Of a stretch of DNA of 64,000 nt, positions 36,500 through 44,999 are shown one piece after another; position 1 is the stretch's first letter, and every line of letters starts with the position of its first letter. Source of the stretch: Bremerella sp. P1 (GTDB lineage Bacteria > Planctomycetota > Planctomycetia > Pirellulales > Pirellulaceae). The DNA lies in the NCBI RefSeq assembly GCF_028748185.1, contig NZ_CP118164.1, positions 5,233,814-5,297,813 of the forward strand, given 5' to 3'. The translations under genes were made by a program, and so were the position numbers. The notes under the pieces are model-generated. The model did not search any database, was not told the DNA's origin, and saw nothing but the letters and a program-made list of their open reading frames with translations.

Positions 36500-37450
36500 A
36501 TGCATCTCAAGTGCCCTCACTGTTCGACCGTTCTCAATGTAACTAGTCCCGGTGGGACTCAGGTCCAATGTCCTACTTGCCAGGGCCTGTTTGTTGTTCC
36601 CCAGGCGACACCCCAAGTCAGCGCACCGGTGATCACACCGAGGGAGCCCGGCAGTAAACCGCTACGAAAGAAGGCCCAGCCCAAGACTCAGCAGGAAGAA
36701 GGGGCAGAGGACGCCGAAGGGGAAGAAGAACTCGAATCGGGTGGAATCCCGGTCGATCTGATTCTGAAGATCGCCAAAATCGTTGTGCTGCCGATGTTCC
36801 TGGCCGTGGTGCTGTTCTTCGGATTGGTGGCGATGGGCATTCTGGAAATCGGCTCAGGCGATGATGTCGTCGATGAGTCCCCTTACGTGAATGACGGCGT
36901 GGCCAACAGTGGCAACCAGATTCAAGAGGTCATGGAAGCCGCCGAAAAGGGTGATATCTACATCAATTGGGTCCCGGCCAAGAATTCGGCCACCATGGAA
37001 GGCTTCAAGGTAAAGATCAACCACATCGACTGGGGCGAGGTCCGCGGTCGCGACGAGGGAGGCGAACTAGTCACCTCCAATGGTCGGCCTTACATGAACG
37101 TCTATCTAGAGCTGTCAAATCGATCGGACAAGACGTTTGACTTCAAGAGCTGGTATGGGAATCAATTTACTGCGGAAAATGGGGCAATTCGTACGGCCCA
37201 GCTTTCCGACGACGACAAGAACATGTACTATCCCCTCAAGTTTGATGATCTTGCCGACCTGAAATGGTGGACCCCCAGCAAGACGTTCAAGCCTGCGGAA
37301 GAAGGGACCGATGCGATCGTCTTCGACGTGCCAGAAGACTTCGACCCAAGCAAGGTCGAGAATCTGTACCTCGATCTGCCAGGCGAGGCGATTGGCCGAA
37401 GTGGTTCGTACCGGTTCAAGATTCCCAAGTCCATGATTCAGGGCCTCTAA
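36500..37450 (+). CDS. MJ0042-type zinc-ribbon membrane protein
   Basis: A 316-residue protein of unknown function. The first 40 residues form a zinc ribbon, CPHC...CPTC, of the MJ0042 kind (HLKCPHCSTVLNV, VQCPTCQGLFVVPQ). A charged linker of about 50 residues rich in Glu and Gln comes next, then one membrane helix at about 100-120 (ILKIAKIVVLPMFLAVVLFFG). The outer domain of about 190 residues has beta-rich segments such as MNVYLELSNRSDKTFDFKSWYGNQF. It lies between oleC and oleD, which is unusual, and a link to them is only inferred from position. I chose ATG 36500 over an upstream in-frame start. Confidence 0.72.
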   Translation: MHLKCPHCSTVLNVTSPGGTQVQCPTCQGLFVVPQATPQVSAPVITPREPGSKPLRKKAQPKTQQEEGAEDAEGEEELESGGIPVDLILKIAKIVVLPMFLAVVLFFGLVAMGILEIGSGDDVVDESPYVNDGVANSGNQIQEVMEAAEKGDIYINWVPAKNSATMEGFKVKINHIDWGEVRGRDEGGELVTSNGRPYMNVYLELSNRSDKTFDFKSWYGNQFTAENGAIRTAQLSDDDKNMYYPLKFDDLADLKWWTPSKTFKPAEEGTDAIVFDVPEDFDPSKVENLYLDLPGEAIGRSGSYRFKIPKSMIQGL

Positions 37451-37490
37451 ACGCCCCAAGCGACGACAAGATAGGCATCCGGAGCAACAC

Positions 37491-38492
37491 TTGAGCGTGC
37501 TGGTTACCGGCGGAGGCGGATTCCTCGGCCGATATATCGTCGAGCAGCTACTCATGCACGGGGAAACCGTGCGAGTCCTCTCGCGGCAGCGATACCCGGA
37601 ACTCGAAGCACTCCGCGTCGAGTGCATTCAGGGGGATCTTCGCGATCGGGCTGCTGTCGAAGGGGCCGTGAAGGGTTGCGAAGTCGTCTACCATGTGGCC
37701 GCGTTGGCCGGCATCTGGGGACGCTGGGAAGACTACTACGGCATCAATGTCGAAGGCACCCAGAACATTATCGATGCCTGCCTGGCTTGGAATGTTGAGC
37801 GTCTGGTCTACTGCAGCAGTCCCAGCGTGACCTTCAATGGAACCGACCAGAAGGGGGTAGATGAATCGGCCCCATATCCCGAAAAATGGCTGGCCCACTA
37901 TCCCCATTCCAAGGCGATCGCGGAACAGGCAGTGCTTCAAGCGAATCGGCCTGGAGCCCTGGTGACCTGTGCTTTGCGTCCTCATCTCATCTGGGGACCA
38001 CGCGATGGTCACTTGATTCCGCGGCTTATTCAGCGGGCAAAATCGGGAAAGTTGCGGATCGTTGGGGACGGAAAGAACCTGGTCGACATGGTTTTTGTCG
38101 AAAACGCCGCATCTGCCCATATCCAAGCTGCGGGGGCGCTCGCGAACACGCCCGAGAAGGTCGGCGGTAAGGCCTATTTCATTACTCAAGGGGCTCCGGT
38201 TCGTCTGTGGGACTGGATAAACGAGATTCTGGCGATGGAAGGCATTCCCCCGATTCGGAAACGTGTTTCGGCAAACGTTGCCTATTATGCCGGTGCAGCC
38301 ATGGAAACGACCTATAAAATGATCGGTCGAATGCACGAAGAACCACGCATGACTCGGTTCCTTGCCAGGCAACTTGCCACCCATCATTATTTCGATATCT
38401 CCGCTGCTCGACACGACTTGGGCTACTCGCCGAAAGTCTCTACCGAAGAGGGGATGAAGCGTCTGTGCGACGATTTGGCTTCCCGCAGGTGA
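37491..38492 (+). CDS. oleD: OleD-type NAD(P)-dependent dehydrogenase
   Basis: A 333-residue extended short-chain dehydrogenase with a TTG start and GGAG upstream. The nucleotide-binding VTGGGGFLGRYIVEQLL is at the N-terminus. The catalytic Tyr-Lys pair is in YPHSKAIAEQ, and the Ser in VYCSSPSVTF. VRVLSRQRYPELEALRVECIQGDLRD and HVAALAGIWGRWEDYYGINVEGT match OleD. OleD reduces the 2-alkyl-3-ketoacid formed by OleA to the hydroxy acid used by OleC. Steroid-type 3-beta dehydrogenases are the nearest alternative, but the oleC neighbour decides. It leads into the FAS-like genes. Confidence 0.87.
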   Translation: MSVLVTGGGGFLGRYIVEQLLMHGETVRVLSRQRYPELEALRVECIQGDLRDRAAVEGAVKGCEVVYHVAALAGIWGRWEDYYGINVEGTQNIIDACLAWNVERLVYCSSPSVTFNGTDQKGVDESAPYPEKWLAHYPHSKAIAEQAVLQANRPGALVTCALRPHLIWGPRDGHLIPRLIQRAKSGKLRIVGDGKNLVDMVFVENAASAHIQAAGALANTPEKVGGKAYFITQGAPVRLWDWINEILAMEGIPPIRKRVSANVAYYAGAAMETTYKMIGRMHEEPRMTRFLARQLATHHYFDISAARHDLGYSPKVSTEEGMKRLCDDLASRR

Positions 38493-38556
38493 CTTGTCAA
38501 GGTTCCAGGGAATCGGTAGCTTGAACGGTTTCCGTTAAATTGCCGAGGATGGGCAA

Positions 38557-39810
38557 ATGATTGCCACCGCCGAACAACTTCCCGATTCGCAGCGCATTGT
38601 CATTACGGGCATCGGTCTGACCGCGCCTAATGGCAATTCGTATGCCGAGTACCGAGCTGCCCTGCTCGAGGGAAAGAGCGGTGTGCAGAATTACGAGATC
38701 CGCTACGTCGGCGAGACCCTGGCTGGTATCTGCGACTACGAAGCAACCCGTTACCAGAAGAAACGGGAGATCCGCCGCGGAACGCGTGCCGGCAGCATCG
38801 GGATTTACTGTGCCGGCGAAGCGATTGCCGATAGTGGTGTCGACTGGGAAAACACCGACAAAAGCATGGTCGGCGTCTACATCGGCGTCACCGAGCACGG
38901 CAACGTCGAAACAGAAAACGAAGTCTACAACATCAAAGGCTACGACTACGACACCTCGTTCTGGTCGCACCACCACAACCCCCGCACGGTTGCCAATAAC
39001 CCAGCTGGCGAAATTTGCCTGACGATGGGTATTGTCGGCCCGCACTACACGATTGGTGCTGCTTGTGCCGCGGGGAATGCGGGGCTGATCCAGGGTGCCC
39101 AGATGCTGCGTCTGGGGGAATGCGACTTGGCATTGGCCGGTGGCGTGTCGGAAAGTATCCAAACATTTGGGATCTTCGCAGGTTTCAAGAGCCAAGGAGC
39201 CTTGGCCCATCACGAAGACCCTACCAAGGCCTCGCGCCCTTTTGACACCCAGCGAAACGGCATCGTCGTTTCCGAAGGTGGCTGTATTTATACGCTTGAG
39301 CGGTTATCGGATGCGAAAAAACGCGGTGCGAAGATCTACGGCGAACTCGCCGGGTACGCGATGAACACCGACGCGACCGACTTCGTGCTGCCCAACCCCG
39401 AGCGACAAGTACAGTGCATTAACCTGGCTTTAAAGCGAGCTGGGATGAATGTCACGGACATTGATATCGTCAGTACGCATGCCACCGGCACGACGCTCGG
39501 CGATCAACAGGAATGCACGGCGATTCGCGATGTCTTCGGAAAAAGCGAAACAACGTTCGTCAACAATACAAAAAGTTTTATCGGGCACGCGATGGGAGCG
39601 GCTGGGGCTTTGGAACTAGCCGGCAACTTGCCTGCGTTTGAAGATGGCGTTTGTCACGCCACGATCAACGTCGACGAGTTGGATCCTGAATGTGCCATCG
39701 ACGGTTTGGTTTTAAATCAGCCGCGCGAACTCGGAAAAGCTCAGGTCATTCTGAATAACTCGTTCGGAATGCTGGGCATTAACTCAGTAGTAATCATCAA
39801 GAAGCTGTAA
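38557..39810 (+). CDS. Beta-ketoacyl-ACP synthase, FabF-like
   Basis: A 417-residue elongating ketosynthase. The active-site triad is intact: C170 in GAACAAGNAGL, H308 in STHATGTTLGDQQE, and H344 in KSFIGHAMGAAGALE. This Cys-His-His set marks decarboxylating condensation with malonyl-ACP, so it is not a substitute for the Claisen-type OleA. It differs from housekeeping FabF in several places and lies with its own ACP, dehydratase and reductase. This suggests a dedicated chain-building role. No malonyltransferase or ketoreductase gene accompanies it. Confidence 0.9.
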   Translation: MIATAEQLPDSQRIVITGIGLTAPNGNSYAEYRAALLEGKSGVQNYEIRYVGETLAGICDYEATRYQKKREIRRGTRAGSIGIYCAGEAIADSGVDWENTDKSMVGVYIGVTEHGNVETENEVYNIKGYDYDTSFWSHHHNPRTVANNPAGEICLTMGIVGPHYTIGAACAAGNAGLIQGAQMLRLGECDLALAGGVSESIQTFGIFAGFKSQGALAHHEDPTKASRPFDTQRNGIVVSEGGCIYTLERLSDAKKRGAKIYGELAGYAMNTDATDFVLPNPERQVQCINLALKRAGMNVTDIDIVSTHATGTTLGDQQECTAIRDVFGKSETTFVNNTKSFIGHAMGAAGALELAGNLPAFEDGVCHATINVDELDPECAIDGLVLNQPRELGKAQVILNNSFGMLGINSVVIIKKL

Positions 39811-39838
39811 AGCACACGGTTGAAGGAGCCAGATCGGG

Positions 39839-40090
39839 ATGACGCCAGCGGAAATCCGTGAAGAAATTTTGGACATTTTGCGGGACATCGCTCCGGATGA
39901 CGACATCACGGATATCGACGACGATAAGCCCTTTCGCGACCAGCTAGAACTCGACAGCATGGACTTCCTGGACATCGTCATGGAACTCCGTAAGCGTCAC
40001 CGAGTTCAAATTCCGGAAGAAGAATACCCGGAACTGGCATCGATGAGCAGCACGGTTGCTTACCTCGAACCAAAGATGAAAGATCTGTAA
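39839..40090 (+). CDS. Acyl carrier protein
   Basis: An 83-residue acidic helical protein. The phosphopantetheine attachment Ser is S40 in the ELDSMDFLDIVMEL motif. Its length and helix pattern are those of ACP. It lies 28 bases after the ketosynthase gene and likely serves it. The DSMD context differs from the DSLD of housekeeping ACP, fitting a specialised carrier. Confidence 0.92.
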   Translation: MTPAEIREEILDILRDIAPDDDITDIDDDKPFRDQLELDSMDFLDIVMELRKRHRVQIPEEEYPELASMSSTVAYLEPKMKDL

Positions 40091-40104
40091 GTTCGACCAC
40101 CGTT

Positions 40105-40238
40105 CCTTCTCCCTCATCAGGGAGAAGGTGCCCGAAGGGCGGATGAGGGGCGAACCCAATCATCGGTCGATTGATCTCGTCACGCACTAGATAAAACCCC
40201 TCACCCAATCCCTCTCTCCCTTCGCGGACGAGAGAATT
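40105..40238. repeat. Two CCTCTCCC-type palindrome copies in the ACP-CrtI gap
   Basis: CCTTCTCCCT (40105-40114) and AGGGAGAAGG (40119-40128) form a perfect 10-bp stem, followed by GCCCGAAGGGC. A second diverged copy begins with ACCCCTCACCCAATCCCTCTCTCCC near 40195. This is the largest gap (181 bases) in the run of FAS-like genes, and these repeats fill most of it. Confidence 0.7.
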
Positions 40239-40271
40239 CGATTCGGACGCCACAAGGACTTTCTTGTCACG

Positions 40272-41663
40272 ATGTACGACACGATCATTATCGGCGCAGG
40301 CATGTCCGGGCTGGCGGCCGGGATTCGCTTGGCCTACTTCGGTCAGAATGTCTGCATTCTCGAGCGTCACAACACGATTGGTGGGCTGAATTCCTTCTAT
40401 CGCATGGCCGGCCGTGATTTCGATGTCGGCCTGCACGCGGTGACCAACTTCACCAAGAAGGGTGAAAAGAAGGGACCGCTCGGTCGGCTTCTGCGGCAGT
40501 TGCGATTCAAATGGGATGAGTTCGCCTTATGCCCCCAGTTGGGCTCGAAGGTGATGTTTCCGGGCGTTGAGTTGAAGTTCGATAACGACATTGAACTTCT
40601 ACGCAGCGAGATCGCCCAGCGATTTCCGAAGCAGGCCGATAATTTCGATCGCCTGCGTGGGCAGATCATGGACTACGACGACATCACGCCGAACAACTAC
40701 GCAGGCTCGGCTCGCACTCGCTTGTCCGAGATCATCACCGATCCATTGTTGGTCGAGATGCTTCTGTGCCCACTGATGTGGTACGGCAATGCCCGTGAGC
40801 AGGACATGGACTGGGGCCAGTTCTGCATCATGTTCCGCAGCATCTATATGGAAGGCTTCGCCCGTCCGCTCAAAGGGGTGCGGCTGCTGCTGAAGAACCT
40901 GGTCAAGAAATTCCGCGAGCTGGGTGGCGAACTCAAATTACGGACAGGCGTTTCTTCGCTGAAGATCGAAGAAGGGCAGTGCGTTGGGGTGACACTCGAC
41001 GACGGTACCGAATTGATGGGCCGCAAAGTTGTTTCATCCGCCGGTTGGTGGGAAACGATGCGGATGTGCGAGGAAGGCATCAAGCCTCCTGTCGGTCAGC
41101 CAGGCCGATTGAGCTTCGTCGAAACGATCTCGGTCATCAAGAAGCAACCGGTTGAGGTCGGATACGACTCTACGATTGTCTTCTTCAACGACTCGAACAA
41201 GTTTCATTGGGTCAAGCCGGAAGACGAACTGTGCGATGTCCGTACCGGCGTTATTTGCTCGCCGAACAATTTTGACTATCAGGACGGAGCGAACCTGGAC
41301 GAAGGCTACCTCCGTGTTACGGCCCTGGCGAACTACGACCGCTGGGTGAATCTGCCAGAACAGCAGTACCGCTTCGAGAAGAATCGCTGGTACGACCTGA
41401 TCAGCGACAGCGTCGTGCGGTTCATTCCCGAATTTCGCCGGCATGTGGTTGCGGTCGATATGTTCACGCCCAAGACCATTCATCGATACACTTGGCACAA
41501 GAATGGTGCCGTGTATGGCGCCCCTGAGAAGCACCTCGACGGCACCACGCACCTCGATAACCTGTACATTTGCGGAACCGATCAAGGCTACGTCGGGATC
41601 ATTGGTTCCATCATGAGTGGCGTATCGGTCGCCAACCGTTACTGCCTGCAAGACGCTGGCTAA
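40272..41663 (+). CDS. CrtI-like FAD-dependent oxidoreductase, first copy
   Basis: A 463-residue flavoprotein of the phytoene desaturase/carotenoid isomerase type. The FAD-binding [33 protein letters not shown] is at the N-terminus. The C-terminal flavin motif reads [28 protein letters not shown]. No signal peptide is seen. Such enzymes dehydrogenate, saturate or isomerise conjugated double bonds. No carotenoid genes are nearby, and the flanking ACP, dehydratase and enoyl reductase suggest an acyl-chain substrate. The neighbouring second copy is only distantly similar, so the two may have separate tasks. Confidence 0.85.
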   Translation: MYDTIIIGAGMSGLAAGIRLAYFGQNVCILERHNTIGGLNSFYRMAGRDFDVGLHAVTNFTKKGEKKGPLGRLLRQLRFKWDEFALCPQLGSKVMFPGVELKFDNDIELLRSEIAQRFPKQADNFDRLRGQIMDYDDITPNNYAGSARTRLSEIITDPLLVEMLLCPLMWYGNAREQDMDWGQFCIMFRSIYMEGFARPLKGVRLLLKNLVKKFRELGGELKLRTGVSSLKIEEGQCVGVTLDDGTELMGRKVVSSAGWWETMRMCEEGIKPPVGQPGRLSFVETISVIKKQPVEVGYDSTIVFFNDSNKFHWVKPEDELCDVRTGVICSPNNFDYQDGANLDEGYLRVTALANYDRWVNLPEQQYRFEKNRWYDLISDSVVRFIPEFRRHVVAVDMFTPKTIHRYTWHKNGAVYGAPEKHLDGTTHLDNLYICGTDQGYVGIIGSIMSGVSVANRYCLQDAG

Positions 41664-41745
41664 ACCTCATGCTCAACCCTTTGCACGGCTGGGGCAACTG
41701 CCCTGGCGCAGTCTCCTCGCCTGCGAGGGGACAGGAATAAGAACT

Positions 41746-43197
41746 ATGCCGAAAGACTTTCTGAAAGACACGCAGGACGAGTACGACGTTGTAGTGATCG
41801 GCAGCGGCCTGGCCGGGCTGACCGCCGCCAACACGCTGGCTCGTCAAGGTCGTAGCGTTCTGCTTTGCGAGCAGCACTACAAGCTGGGCGGGATGGCAAC
41901 CTGGTTCAAGCGGCCAGGCGGTCACATCTTCGATATCTCGCTACACGGCTTCCCGATCGGGATGATCAAAAGCTGCAAGCGTTATTGGACTCGCGAAATC
42001 GCCGACTCGATCGTGCAGTTGAAGAACATCCGCTTCGATAACCCGATGTTCTCGCTGTCGACGACCTTCAACCGCGAAGACTTCACGCAGTTGTTGATCC
42101 AAGAGTTCAACGTGCCCGAAGCGACTGTAAAGGAGTTCTTCGACACGGCTCGCAGCATGAACTTCTACGACGATCAGGGGATGACAACGAAAGAACTGTT
42201 CGACAAGTTCTTCCCCGGACGCGAAGATGTCGTGCGGTTGCTGATGGAGCCCATCACGTATGCCAACGGTTCGACCCTGGAAGATCCGGCGATCAGCTAC
42301 GGCATCGTCTTCTCGAACTTCATGAGCAAAGGCGTCTTCACCTTCCAAGGCGGGACCGATCGGCTCATTCAATTGATGCACGAAGACCTGAAGAAGTCAG
42401 GCGTCGACGTGCGGATTAATGTCGATGTCGAGAAGATCAATCTCGAGAACGGCCGAGTTCAGAGCATTGTTGCCAACGGCAAGACGATCAAGTGTAAGTC
42501 GATTGTCTCGAACTCGAACCTGAAGCTGACCATCTTTGATTTGGTTGGCGAGCAGCACTTCGATAAGAAGTTTATCGAAGATGCCAAAGAGGTGCGGCTG
42601 AATAACTCCAGCACCCAGGTCTACATCGCTATGAAACCGGATGAGCAGATTCCCGAGGAAACCGGCGACCTGCTCTTCAGCAGTACGGCTCCGGCGTTCC
42701 GTACCGACCTGCTGCTTAGCCGCGACATTACCAGTCGCACGTACTCGTTCTATTATCCGCACACGCGGCCCGAAGGGCGTCCGCGATCGCTGGTTGTTTC
42801 CAGTACGAATGCTCGGTTTGAAGATTGGGCGAATCTGTCGGAAGACGAGTACAAAGCCAGTAAGGACGATCTCGCCGAGACCACGCTTGATGCGCTTGAA
42901 AAGTACGTTCCCAACGTTCGCGAGCGTATCGACCACGTCGAGGTCTCGACCCCCAAAACCTTCCAGCGGTACACCAAGCATGCCCTGGGCTCAAGCTTCG
43001 GTACGAAGTTTGAAGGTCTGGCTGTGAGCCGGGCTATTCCTGAGCAAGTGCCTGGTTTGTATCACGCCGGTAGCGTGGGCATCATCATGTCAGGTTGGCT
43101 TGGCGCGATTAACTACGGGGTGATCGTCTCGAACGATGTCGACTCGTACCTCATGAAGTCTTCCGCCGGATCGCAGTTGGCCGATAGCACTAAGTAA
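41746..43197 (+). CDS. CrtI-like FAD-dependent oxidoreductase, second copy
   Basis: A 483-residue flavoprotein starting at ATG 41746; an upstream in-frame start would add 43 residues that read through repeat-like DNA. It has the Rossmann motif [39 protein letters not shown] and the C-terminal [29 protein letters not shown]. The middle part contains [21 protein letters not shown], which resembles the substrate domain of carotenoid isomerase and retinol saturase. It pairs with the first copy in the same operon. A saturase or isomerase role on a polyene acyl chain is my inference. Confidence 0.85.
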   Translation: MPKDFLKDTQDEYDVVVIGSGLAGLTAANTLARQGRSVLLCEQHYKLGGMATWFKRPGGHIFDISLHGFPIGMIKSCKRYWTREIADSIVQLKNIRFDNPMFSLSTTFNREDFTQLLIQEFNVPEATVKEFFDTARSMNFYDDQGMTTKELFDKFFPGREDVVRLLMEPITYANGSTLEDPAISYGIVFSNFMSKGVFTFQGGTDRLIQLMHEDLKKSGVDVRINVDVEKINLENGRVQSIVANGKTIKCKSIVSNSNLKLTIFDLVGEQHFDKKFIEDAKEVRLNNSSTQVYIAMKPDEQIPEETGDLLFSSTAPAFRTDLLLSRDITSRTYSFYYPHTRPEGRPRSLVVSSTNARFEDWANLSEDEYKASKDDLAETTLDALEKYVPNVRERIDHVEVSTPKTFQRYTKHALGSSFGTKFEGLAVSRAIPEQVPGLYHAGSVGIIMSGWLGAINYGVIVSNDVDSYLMKSSAGSQLADSTK

Positions 43198-43210
43198 CGC
43201 AGGACACACC

Positions 43211-43642
43211 ATGACGAAGACCGCCATCGAAGACGCCATTCCGCATCGCGGCCCTATGCTGCTGGTCGACGAAGTTGCCGAGCAGTCGGAAGATCACATC
43301 CTCTGCCGCAAGACGTTCACACCGGACGAATACTTCTTTCAAGGTCACTATCCCGACTACCCACTGGTTCCTGGGGTGATCTTGTGCGAAGCGACCATGC
43401 AGGCCGGGGCCATCTTGCTCTCGAAGTTTGTGCAAGACGGGGACGGAGTGCCGGTTGCCACGCGACTGAACGATGTGAAGTTCAAGAAGATGGTACGCCC
43501 TGGCGACACGATCGAAATGAACGTGAAGCTGAACGAACGCATGGCAGACGCGTTCTTTATGACCGGAAAGGTAACCGTTGATGGCAAGCTGGCCATGCGG
43601 TTCAACTTTGCCTGTACTGTAGCGAAGATGGAAAACGCGTAA
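43211..43642 (+). CDS. 3-hydroxyacyl-ACP dehydratase, FabZ/FabA-like
   Basis: A 143-residue hotdog-fold protein. The catalytic His lies in [25 protein letters not shown], where Glu in CEATM is the second catalytic residue. [13 protein letters not shown] opens the fold as in FabZ. It removes water from 3-hydroxyacyl-ACP to give trans-2-enoyl-ACP. It is only two bases from the next gene and 13 from the previous one, so it is part of the same transcript. Confidence 0.9.
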   Translation: MTKTAIEDAIPHRGPMLLVDEVAEQSEDHILCRKTFTPDEYFFQGHYPDYPLVPGVILCEATMQAGAILLSKFVQDGDGVPVATRLNDVKFKKMVRPGDTIEMNVKLNERMADAFFMTGKVTVDGKLAMRFNFACTVAKMENA

Positions 43643-43644
43643 CC

Positions 43645-44454
43645 GTGACCGACTTTCTCAAACTTACCGGCAAGAACATCGTCGTCACTGGGGTCGCCAA
43701 TCGCAAAAGCGTTGCCTGGCATATCGCCAAGACCCTGGAAGAAGCTGGGGCCACGGTCATTTACGTGGTCCGCAGCGAGGCCCGTAAGGAGTCGACGGCG
43801 AAGCTGCTAGCAGATCGTCAGGTGCTGGTCTGCGATGTTGAATACCAGGAGCAGATCGATAAGCTCCGCGATGACCTGACCGATCAGGGACTGACGATCC
43901 ATGGCCTGGTCCACTCGATGGCCTTCGCCGATTATTCGGAAGGGATGAAGCCGTTTCACGAAACGACCAAGGCTCAGTTCCTGCAAGCCGTCGACATTTC
44001 CTGCTTCTCGCTGGTAAAGCTATCGAACGCGCTCAAAGACTTGTTCGACGAAGACGCATCAGTCGTGACTGTTTCGATTTCGACAACTACCATGGCCAGC
44101 GAGAACTACGGCTTCATGGCCCCGATCAAAGCGGCTCTCGATTCGTCCCTGGCGTTTTTGACCAAAAGCTTCAGCAGTTTCTCCCGTGTCCGGTTCAACG
44201 CCGTGGGGCCTAGTTTGCTCAAGACTTCGGCTTCAGCGGGTATCCCTGGCTATGTCGACGCGTATCTCTTTGCTGAGAAGGTCATTCCCCGCAAGAGTGC
44301 TGTCACGACGCAGGAAGCAGCTGACGTTGCCGTCTTCCTGTTGAGTCCTCGCTCGAGCGGTATCCAGGCCCAGAACATAGCCGTGGACGCCGGGATGAGC
44401 ATCAACTACTTCGACAAAGACATCATCGCTGGCGTTCTCAAGCACGATTCTTAA
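43645..44454 (+). CDS. Enoyl-ACP reductase, FabI-like SDR
   Basis: A 269-residue short-chain dehydrogenase with a GTG start two bases after the dehydratase gene. The N-terminus ([35 protein letters not shown]) and HSMAFADY are FabI-like. The catalytic Tyr-x6-Lys pattern is seen in [16 protein letters not shown], where the spacing of six residues is that of enoyl reductase rather than ketoreductase (Tyr-x3-Lys). It would saturate trans-2-enoyl-ACP with NAD(P)H. It closes the gene run; no clear terminator follows. Confidence 0.88.
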   Translation: MTDFLKLTGKNIVVTGVANRKSVAWHIAKTLEEAGATVIYVVRSEARKESTAKLLADRQVLVCDVEYQEQIDKLRDDLTDQGLTIHGLVHSMAFADYSEGMKPFHETTKAQFLQAVDISCFSLVKLSNALKDLFDEDASVVTVSISTTTMASENYGFMAPIKAALDSSLAFLTKSFSSFSRVRFNAVGPSLLKTSASAGIPGYVDAYLFAEKVIPRKSAVTTQEAADVAVFLLSPRSSGIQAQNIAVDAGMSINYFDKDIIAGVLKHDS

Positions 44455-44999
44455 TGTGCTACACGCGATAAGTCACTGAAAACTGAACACTTTAAGCTTC
44501 AAGCGGCTGCCGCGAATTCCCCATCTTTAACCGTTTCCACTCGCTTGGTTACTTCTGCTTAACCGCCGGCGGCCCTGCTATCACTAGACAGTTGGACTCG
44601 AGAAATAAAACTTGAGTCGAATTGCCAAGATTTTCTTCATGCTACCTGAATGCATCGACGCGTGCCATCATGTTGATAAGCAATAGATATCAACGTGTTG
44701 ATAAACTGCACGATAAGTATTCAAGAGTTGTCTCGCCGTTGGACTTACGTCACATCGGAATTCTTTGCCGGTAGCACGAACAAAAAGCTTCGGCTGATGC
44801 GTTACCCCTGAACGCATCCAGGCACAACGATCGCTCGGCAATTTTTGCCACAGCATTGCGGGCGCCATCGGTGGCGAAAGTTTCCGAAAAACGTTTGCGA
44901 CCGTGGAACTTTCTCAAGTCGGACGCACAATGCCACTCGAAGCGGCCACGCATGGGAGCGTGGTCGAAATGATTGCCCATCTAAAAACGGAGATTCTCA
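44455..44999. other. Intergenic region with triple GTTGATA element
   Basis: About 545 bases between the enoyl reductase gene and the surface-protein gene. GTTGATA (44672-44678) and TATCAAC (44688-44694) form a hairpin or operator-like inverted repeat, and GTTGATA occurs again at 44697-44703. The spacing suggests a regulator site for the downstream gene. No gene was recognised. Confidence 0.5.

Noticed and set aside
38557-39810. Ketosynthase gene as a replacement for oleA
   Set aside because: The Cys-His-His triad and length are those of FabF-type elongating enzymes, while OleA is thiolase/FabH-like.
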